Source: Schistocerca nitens (Eukaryota; Arthropoda; Insecta; Orthoptera; Acrididae). Taken from it: a DNA stretch of 64,000 nucleotides. The notes below the pieces were generated by a model. It did not search any database. It saw only the letters and a program-made list of their open reading frames with translations, and was not told where the DNA came from. Below are positions 56,287-64,000 of the stretch, one piece after another (within the stretch, counting starts at the first letter, position 1; every line of letters begins with the position of its first letter). The stretch spans positions 504,076,109-504,140,108 of the forward strand of contig NC_064614.1 in NCBI RefSeq assembly GCF_023898315.1, written 5' to 3'. The translations under genes and the position numbers were made by a program.

Positions 56287-57295
56287 TCCTCAGGAGCCGG
56301 TTTAGTGCTTCATAGTTCATTCCTTGAGTTTTAATAAATCGAGGGAAAAATGAAGCCAAGCCTATAAAGCCTTTCAGTTGTCTTCTGTTTCTTGGAGTTG
56401 GAATTTTTTTTTTCGCACTTATCTTCGATTCTGTTGGAAGAATGCCTTTTGCATTAATCATATGTCCTAAGAATTTAATTCTCTGTAGAGAAAATTGGGA
56501 TTTTTTTAGATTTATAGTTATACCAGTTTGTTTGAACACAGCAAAAATCCTCATAATAAGTAGTACATGTTCCTCCCAAGTTTTAGAGGCAATTAATAGA
56601 TCGTCCACAAAAATTGTTATTCGACTACGTAGTTCTGGTCCTAGGGCATAGTCCAACGCATAAATAAAAACTCCAGAGCTGATATTGAGACCAAACGGAA
56701 CGACCTTGAACTGATAGCTTCTCCCTCCATATGTAAAAGCAGTATATTTTCTTGAGTCCTTGTCTAACTGGACTTGCCAGAACGAACTTCTCAAATCAAT
56801 ACTGGTTAAATAGGATACATCTTGAAATTTCTGTATTAACTCATCGATGTTCTCCGGATGTGTGCGCACAGGTACTATAATTTTGTTAATTTCCCTTGCA
56901 CCTAATACCAATCGAACTTTTCCTCCTGGCTTTGGTACAACAAGCAACGCAGAACAATATGGGCTGTTCGACGGTTCAATAAGATTCCAATTTAACAATT
57001 TTTGTATCTCTTCCTGAACTGGTTGTTTTAATCTCCAGAGAATGGGATAGTGTGTGCAGCAAAATGTCTTACGGGGCTTAATCTGTAATGTACAAACATA
57101 TCCTCTAATAATTCCGGGTTTTTCATTTAAAACTGACTCATATTCTGTTAATATATTGAATAATTGTTCCCTCTGACTATCCGTTAGGCAATCTGACTCA
57201 GCAATCTTCTGTTCGACTGTTTGTCTGAAATCCTCTACTTGAATTGACTTGATCGGTAGTCGGTACATATTATTTTCAGCACAAATCAACTGCAC
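56237..57295 (-). pseudogene. pol reverse transcriptase
   Basis: A 352-residue frame with the full Ty3/gypsy RT: NLIEPSNSPYCSALLVVPKP, KVRLVLGAREINKI, TSIDLRSSFWQVQLD (motif A, D), FKVVPFGLNISSGVF (motif B) and RITIFVDDLLIAS (motif C, VDD), then ITINLKKSQFSLQRIKFLGH and TPRNRRQLKGFIGLASFF. In motif B, usual PFGLxNAP reads PFGLNISS. Catalytic residues are kept. Separated from the protease by a stop and frame change at about 57318-57295. Confidence 0.92.
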
Positions 57296-57317
57296 AGCAG
57301 CACCACGGAAATATCGC

Positions 57318-57845
57318 TCATGCCTCCTTTCTCAGTAAGATCAGTGTAACAAATTGATCTTTGATTTTAAAATGCACCTTTCCTTCTACCAAGTCCAACT
57401 TGCAATTGCAGGCTTGCAAAGTTCCAATGCCAAGAATACAATCTACTAACAACTTTTCCACTAAAAGGAATATGCATTGTTTAGCTACATTTCCCAATTT
57501 TATCTCTATAAGCGTTTGTATCTTGACGTTCCGGGATTTTGCTCCCACTGCACCTATAACTCGGCAATTTTGTACTGGTAGGACAGGGATTTTCTTATTT
57601 TTACTAATTCTGCGAAACAAAGTTCCGGATACTACGTCTGTAGATGAAGTTGTGTCCAATACAACATTGGTTAAAATTCCTCCCACTTCTGTGATGATCT
57701 CAGACACAGGAACCCTTTTATCTTCGACTACACAGGCCTCTAAGTCTTTCGTCAATTCATCTGTCATTAATTCGCCTTCATTATATCTCAACATTGCCAC
57801 GGAATTAATTTCGTTTAAAACAGGTTTGCCCCTTTTGTATTCCAC
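57318..57845 (-). pseudogene. pol aspartic protease
   Basis: Would cut gag and pol. It has NVVLDTTSSTDVVSG at the place of the catalytic LIDTGSxxS motif. The glycine after DT is replaced by T, which should weaken or abolish activity. LLVDCILGIGTL is the second conserved hydrophobic-G motif. The frame begins within about 30 bp of the gag stop, in keeping with gag-pol frameshifting. Confidence 0.75.
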
Positions 57846-57877
57846 GGCCGACTTTACGAAGCATAAAGCGGCCCTCT

Positions 57878-59799
57878 TCAGTTTAAATGTCGATCATTAT
57901 TTCCTCTTGAATCATCTACTACTTCTGTTATGACGGGTTGTTGTTGATGACTGGTTGTGTTATTTGCTTCAAATAGAGGGTCAGAATTTCTGTGCGGATT
58001 ATAATTATTTGAAAACTGCTGGTTCTGATAATCTCTTGTATTTCCAAACATTGGGTTGTATCTGCGACCTGTTCGATTGTCTCTGAATCTGCCCCTCGCA
58101 GCACTGTTATTGAAATTTCCATTTCCGTTGCAATTGTTTCCGTTGAATCTCTGACTATTCCTAGTATAATAATTATTAAATCCGTTTCCGTTCCGGTTTG
58201 CGTTTGGCGCCTCAATCGCTCTCCTCTGCATAACCGGTTGTCTTGGCCGATGTTCATCTTCCTCGATCATATCTATAGTGTCAAGCGTAGTCATGAAAGA
58301 GTCAAGGTCATGCTCATTAATATACAGCATTCTATTTCTGATGCTGGCCGGAAGTCGAGATTTTAATATGCCAATCACGTCTTGTAGAGGCATAGGCTTA
58401 TCCCAATACCGCGATTTGTTTATATATTTCTCAAAGTATTTCTTTAAAGACCCACGTGAAATAGAAAAAGGTTCCGGGTATAATACCTCCTGCCTTAAAC
58501 GTTCTTGTACTCCTTCGGACCAGTATTTGGATAAAAATGCTCGTTCAAAATCTTCATATGTGTCCCAAGTTGATATCGTATCAGATGCCCATATAGCTCC
58601 TGACCCCTGAATATAGCCGGTCACGGAACTAACCTTTTGCCACTCACTCCAATTTTTTGGCAATACTCCCCTAAAACGTCTTATAAACACTACGGGATGA
58701 ACATTTTTCTTGTCTGGGTTGTAGATCTGGAATTGACGTTGTTTCAGCATTTTCTCCTCAGTATTGCTTTTACAATTACAGTCATTATGACTACCCTCAT
58801 AGTGTTGTGATTGATGTTGATTGCAAAAACGAACGTGTGCATTAATGTCCCTGTCTGTATTTGATCGGTTAAATAATGTAGCTTCATTGATAGATCTTGT
58901 TATGGGTTCATTTCCTTGCGTTGAACGCAAATCTTCTCGAGATAGATTCAATATTGTCTGAAGAAATGCTTTGCCTTTCCAAACTTAACTGCGAGAATTT
59001 TCCCGCGAGAATGTTTACCTTATGATCAACCTCGTCTTGTCTCTCCTTTGTGTTATTTATGGATTTATCCAAATTTTGGATGTCCTTCGGGATCTTCTCT
59101 TGTGATTGTCTCAAATCCTGCTGACATCTCATTTACTTGTTGCTTTAATTCATCTTGAACTTCAACTAATACCGGAATTACCGCCATAGAACATTGCATC
59201 TGTTCTTGTGCTTGAACTATCTGTGGGATTGACTCGACCTGCTCTTTAATAGTATCAAGCTTAGTAGCAACATACTCGGTTAGCTCTAGGCGTACCTTTT
59301 TCGCATTTTCATTAAACTGCTGAGTGACATGCTTTATTTGAGCAGCTAATTTTAATTCTGTCTTTTCATTCTGAATTTTCAATTCTTCCGCAGCTTTATT
59401 TAATTTATCATCAAGTTTCTGAAAACTCTCTACTAATTTATTTTTTAATTCCGCTGGATTAGCTTCTAATTGCTCCTGGACTTTCACTTGATTGGCTGCT
59501 AATTGTTCACTCATTTCCCTTTTAGTCTCTATTTGCGCTTTCGTTAATTCCCTTTTAGTCTCTATTTGCGCTTTAGTTAAGTCTGTTACATTTTTGGATA
59601 ACAGTGTTAACTGCTGCATGATTACAGTCAATGGGTTTATTTCGTCCTGCTCAGATGACATCGAAACACTTAAGCTTTGTTGTGGGGCCTGACTAATGCT
59701 GCCGCTAGGCACTACTTCAGTTAAGCTAGCGTCTCATGTTTCACTAACGTCAGAAACAGCTGAGGGCTGTTGTGATTCGCTCTGCTGTTGCATTGCCAT
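57878..59799 (-). pseudogene. gag, broken by a stop and two frameshifts
   Basis: Forms the particle. ATG at 59799 (MAMQQQSESQQ) is followed by TGA at codon 22. The frame goes on through a long charged coiled-coil region with an 11-residue tandem duplication (LTKAQIETKRE twice, about 59580-59510). Frame changes near 59100 and 58940 lead to the capsid-like part: VFIRRFRGVLPKNWSEWQKV, FERAFLSKYWSEGVQERL and LKKYFEKYINKSRYW. The end is Asn/Arg/Gly-rich (RNGNGFNNYYTRNSQRF) and lacks the CCHC knuckle found in many gag proteins. Confidence 0.82.
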
Positions 59800-60159
59800 T
59801 TTATAAGCCGCCCTAGTAAGAACCATTAATACACAGAACAACAAATATATAAAGTCACTCGCATCTGAGTTAATAATGTCACTGATCTAAACTTTGCATA
59901 ATACTCACTTATAATAAACACTTCCTATCTAAAGTTCAACCCAACAGTCACTCAATCAATCTGATTCAAACCGATAGACATTTAAATAGTTACTCTAAAT
60001 TTCTATCTACAAAATTTTAATTGTATATTGTCTGGTCTGAACGATGTTCTCGTAGGTTGTGGCGAAATTGTGACTTCTGGAACAGGCCTCGTCTTCTTTT
60101 CTCTCGTGCAAATGCAACATAAAATTGACACAATGTTTAAGTAATGCCCAAAAATGTGT

Positions 60160-60179
60160 CCTGTCACAGTGAAGCCAAA
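60160..60179 (-). promoter_or_regulatory. Candidate primer-binding site
   Basis: Read on the minus strand, TGGCTTCACTGTGACAGG begins 2 nt after the 5' LTR. TGG plus a tRNA-3'-end-like sequence is the usual layout. GTGACAGG resembles the tRNA-Arg-type sites of some insect gypsy-like elements, but the match is not complete. Confidence 0.45.
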
Positions 60180-60980
60180 TTTAATATTTTTTTGTGTGGG
60201 ATCTAAAATTTAAAAAACCTCTCTCACACCGGCCTGATTTAGCTTCACTGATCAGGATAGTAGAAACATGCATATGTTAATGGAATTTTCATTCACAAAG
60301 CAGGCTTATCACATTCACACAGTTCAATACTGTTCTATCCTAATTAAATTGAGCTTAACTTAAATTCCATAAGGCAGTGAAGCAATTTCAAAGTCTCGGT
60401 GCGACGAAAATTGTCAGTCGATCTCCTGGAAACATTTTTAATAATTATTAACTTTCGGTGATCACATGGGGAAGACCGGAAATCTGCTGGTAAGACCGTG
60501 TTAGCCTATTTATTTGAAGTAACTGGATATCTTGAGCATACAAAACGGCAGGTTCGTCCAGTGTAAATCAGACGTTCCCCACTGATCCCGTGCAACACAG
60601 CGTAGTAAGCAGACACTGTCAATAATAATCAGTTAAATAATACGCTAACACACTTACTTTAGTTTAGTTCATGTATTAAATTCCTTCTCATACAGAATCT
60701 CATCAAGATGGCGACTAGCTCAACAATACATACATATACATCCTCCTCCTTTCACGACTAATCGGCAAGAATTCCTTCATTCTTTTCATAAGAGAAAACA
60801 TAGATAGCAGAGAAGCTATTCCATGGAGTAAATGGACGCTCCAAGGAATAATTGGACTTGAAACTACTTTGCATTGATAATCGGTAAGATAAGAAGAAAT
60901 ATTTCGAGATATGTACTGAGTTATATAATTTATAAAATTTCTGAAAATATCGCGGAGAGACCGCTGCAAGAGACATTACA
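60180..60980 (-). repeat. 5' LTR
   Basis: 801 bp, nearly identical to the LTR at 52791-53587. It starts TGTAATGTCTC on the minus strand. It should hold the promoter and polyadenylation signal of the element, but no clear TATA box was picked out. Confidence 0.92.
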
Positions 60981-60984
60981 CGCT

Positions 60985-63900
60985 GGTAAACTGAAATCTC
61001 TTCCTCGTTTTATAATGTGAGCAGAAAGTTTACGCGTGGCGTTCTCCAGGTTTTCTCTAGCCACGCCAATTTTCGACAAAACAGCATTTCCCTGAAACAT
61101 TCCGTTATGGCTCCAAAGCGATGTGCCCCACAAAAGAATTAAATCATTATTTTTTATTGCCTTTGAAACTTACCTTCACCCTAAGTATTCCACAATCAAT
61201 AGCTGTAGTAGCTGTACTCGATATTCTTGTTATATTGGCGGCTATAAACACTCCTTCACCACGGCGTCCAGCCAACCAGAATTCAAAATTTCGTAGCTAC
61301 TCACTTCCTGTTCCAACCATCTTTCTGTTCTTAATACAATACTAGTTCTGTGGCCCATTGGAAGACTGACCTGCAGTAACTTAATATTGTATTAGCATTT
61401 TGTTTATCCGATCTGGTATGAGGAATACTACTCTATTCAGTTAATAAGGTTGATATCGTTCCCCATCTAAAATCAGCACGTATCTTACACGGCCTGTGGA
61501 GCGATTTCTCTATCCTAGATAACTCACAAGGTGCACGCCGTACGTACTCCACTGGTACAGTAGTAGCACCTCCCTGAGTGTAGACCACTTTCCCATCTCC
61601 AAACCTTCCCTCACACCCCTGCCCCCTTAGTCCCAAGGTTTTCCACCCGATAGCTGAGTAAGAGAAATCTGCATCCGTTATCGTCACATAATCGCCTGAG
61701 TCTCTGTTTAAGCCCTCCGCTTGGCTCCGACCATAGGATCACGATCGGTTGTGGTTTCATACCCCCAAATGCAAATTGCCGTCATCTGTTCCGGCGGCAG
61801 CCTGTGTGAACCGAGGGTAATATATTAAACGGGGAGTACTTGGTCTTATTATTGAAATCAGATTAACTGTAAGCTTCTAATTGTATCAAATAGACTTTGT
61901 AATTGCTTAAGATTGTTGTGATGTGTTAGGAATGACTACGAATTCTTTCTGATAATCTGTAAATGACGTGTTTGATTTCTATTGTTTCCACAGACACGCA
62001 GAAAATAGTAAGTAGCAGTTCTTCGTGATCCAGAATCCATTTTATGTAGCTTGTTTACTCAGTTTAATCAAAGGTAAAAATTTCCTCTACTATCCCATAA
62101 ACTATGTGGGAGATGAGGTTCATAAATCCCGCAGCAGTGAACTTCGAAAACAGTTCTTCTATACGAAACAGTAACTTGAAAACACACTTTTCTCAAAACA
62201 TGTTGAAGTTTCGGCTTTTGACGAAATTGTCCATTACTGTACCTTCTAACAACCCTACCAAAACAAATGTCAAAAATTTATTATCATTGTAGTGTTGCTC
62301 ACGCTGCTAAATATTGCATTTTCGAGCAACAACAAAGTTATATTATGTGGCAGGTGTCATTAGAGCACGGTTAATAAAGTCATTTCTTGAAATAATGGAT
62401 AAACTATAAACTCATCTTTTCGTGTTTCCCACGCTGGTCTCGTTGTGAACTCATGGCTCAATCGTCGAAAATCTAGATAGTGATGATTCCAAGCTCGGAT
62501 GCAAAGAGGCCTAGGTGTTATTATGCGATATTCAAAAGTTTTATAGATGTGTTTCATAAACCATTCTTGAAGATTAAACTTTTGCAAGTTAAGACAATGG
62601 TGAAGTAAAAAAGTAATCAGCACTCCGAATTTAAGTTACACTTCTTTTTTATTAATTTTGTTGCAACATCACTTCACTATATAAAACATACTTTAAAATA
62701 TCTTCCTCACTGTTAAAGTTCACATTTCATAAACTGACTACAATTTGCGTCTTTTCAACATGACGACCAAGACTCGACTCTCTAATAACCACTTACGCCC
62801 CAAAAATCAGAGTTTCAAGTACGTCAAAGATCATAGTGACAAAAGAAAGAATACACATAAGAATAATATCATTGCAATATAAATATATCGATGTATCAAA
62901 GTACCTCTACATTAATGAAATCAAATGTGAATGTTGTCACAGACATATGTTAACTATTTTACAGAAACATAGTAGTATATTGCTGGTATCGAGAGGTTGA
63001 GGTGAAGTGCCGTATTGGTTACGTAATTCAAGTACCATTACCACCTGTTATTAAAAAAATCCACAGACTCCAAGTAAAAGTATGAAAATTTAAATTCGTC
63101 GCACCTAAAAGACTGATGCATGTAAAAGTTGGATTTTCATGCTGTTGCTTCATTGATCACAAACGGCTATGGCAGTCAAACCTGGCACTATGGAGACTCA
63201 TTTATAGTTTCCAGATGGTGCCACTCTTGATGTCTTTGAAAACAAATTGTAGGTAGCATTATCAAGCTGTCCAAAAGATTTGAATACTGACTGATGAATT
63301 TATCTGGGCAGCTGAGAGAGATGAACTGAGGAAGCTGCTTTAATCTCCTTCTTCTAGTTGTTCCTGACTGGCTCTGAAACTGGGCGATGGATTATGCCTG
63401 TAAATAGATCTTAGAGAAAGCGTTAAACTTGTTTGGAAGACGACACACACTAATGAAGTTCGTTTAAGAAATAATTTTACGTGAGAAGAGACAGGTCTAG
63501 ATGCCAATGAAATTGGGACAACTTATGAATGAGTTACCAATACTAGACGAAGACGTTATGAAACATTATACAGAAGGAACGAAAAATATTCTTTTCGCTT
63601 AAACAATTTATGCACTATAATTGGAATCAATGCATGTAAAACTTGAGATTAGAATTACTAATAAATGAACAAACTTCCCATATGAGTCGGAGATCATTAT
63701 GAATTTAGGCAAATAAAGTCATCCGAAAAAGTATCTGAGGTTGTCCATGGAAGTATTCTGAGTATTGTGGTGTAAGTGAGCCGTAGTGTCCGGTGGATCG
63801 TTACAGAGTGATTGCATTTCGTTTGACTTCTTATCCCCATCAATCGCTATATCTGTATTGCAGTGAAAATATCTGCTCAACAGTGTAAACGTCGGCGGTA

Positions 63901-64000
63901 TGGGATGTGTGTCTTATTTGGAGACAAACATCCTCCATTCACATATGGAACTTGCTGTTTACAACAGAAATGACTACTTTACGCTTCATCCTCAATCAGG
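60985..64000. other. No identifiable gene
   Basis: AT-rich DNA with a slightly GC-richer part at 61480-61810, where a minus-strand frame of 84 codons (61433-61687) has no recognised relative. Other frames (61121-61345, 62104-62292, 62360-62623) are short and without motif. No SINE or transposase remains were recognised. Confidence 0.4.

Larger units (their letters stand above)
52791..60980 (-). mobile_element. Ty3/gypsy-type LTR retrotransposon, 8.2 kb
   Basis: Two LTRs bound gag, protease, RT, RNase H and integrase in that order on the minus strand, the order of Ty3/gypsy elements. The 4-bp direct repeat cgct at 52787-52790 and 60981-60984 is the target duplication. No env-like gene follows pol. 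The integrase is cut short and several frames are shifted, so the copy is defective, yet its LTRs are nearly identical. Confidence 0.92.

Noticed and set aside
52787..60984. Endogenous retrovirus or pararetrovirus
   Set aside because: The gag-protease-RT-RNase H-integrase order, ~0.8-kb LTRs, 4-bp target duplication and lack of env fit a Ty3/gypsy retrotransposon.
1..64000. A new multi-gene defence, biosynthetic or signalling system
   Set aside because: All recognisable coding regions belong to mobile elements, and the single candidate exon cannot be assigned. No cooperating gene set is visible.

Overview
The window is animal DNA with no bacterial-type gene organisation. It looks like intergenic or intronic sequence from a very large, repeat-rich insect genome, most likely an orthopteran such as a Schistocerca grasshopper or locust. 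This is inferred from eight copies of one tRNA-headed SINE that I recognise from those genomes, and from the mix of Tc1/mariner, RTE-like, I-like, Penelope-like and Ty3/gypsy elements. No intact host gene was found. One short candidate first coding exon (minus strand, near 44.4 kb) is the only plausible host-gene piece.

Layout. 1-2.5 kb: the end of a Tc1-like transposon running off the left edge, a foldback element carrying a tRNA-like core, a decayed SINE, a full SINE, and a Tc1 remnant. 4.7-7.6 kb: a rearranged LINE (minus) and a mariner fragment. 8.5-10.8 kb: a decayed mariner-superfamily transposase split by two SINEs, then a LINE tail. 10.8-13.6 kb: a pyrimidine tract, ~115-bp tandem units, a GC-rich patch and a Tc1-like pseudogene. 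14-25.6 kb: more SINEs, a transposon with ~0.3-kb inverted ends, another long inverted repeat, two transposase relics and a LINE tail.

25.6-37.0 kb is a nest. A Tc1-like element is split by an RTE-like LINE (minus). That LINE is split by a nearly full-length I-like LINE with two ORFs and RNase H (plus), and by a truncated SINE. The I-like LINE is itself split by a SINE. The Tc1-like element also holds a 545-bp foldback/SINE insert. Every insertion has a visible target-site duplication. 38.7-41.0 kb: two Penelope-like copies lie head to head inside a single 13-bp duplication. 42-48.4 kb: SINEs, the candidate exon and a decayed LINE RT. 49.2-51.9 kb: a second RTE-like copy. 52.8-61.0 kb: an 8.2-kb Ty3/gypsy-type LTR retrotransposon (minus) with nearly identical ~0.8-kb LTRs, damaged gag-pol and an antisense ORF. 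The last 3 kb shows nothing I can identify.

These genes do not form one pathway. They are independent mobile elements of different ages, almost all damaged. Their value is historical: nested insertions, target-site duplications and shared lesions allow relative dating. The best candidates for something new are the head-to-head Penelope pair with hammerhead-like termini, the antisense ORF in the LTR element, and the inverted-repeat elements carrying tRNA-like modules. Family names rest on motif recognition by eye; no database search was possible.
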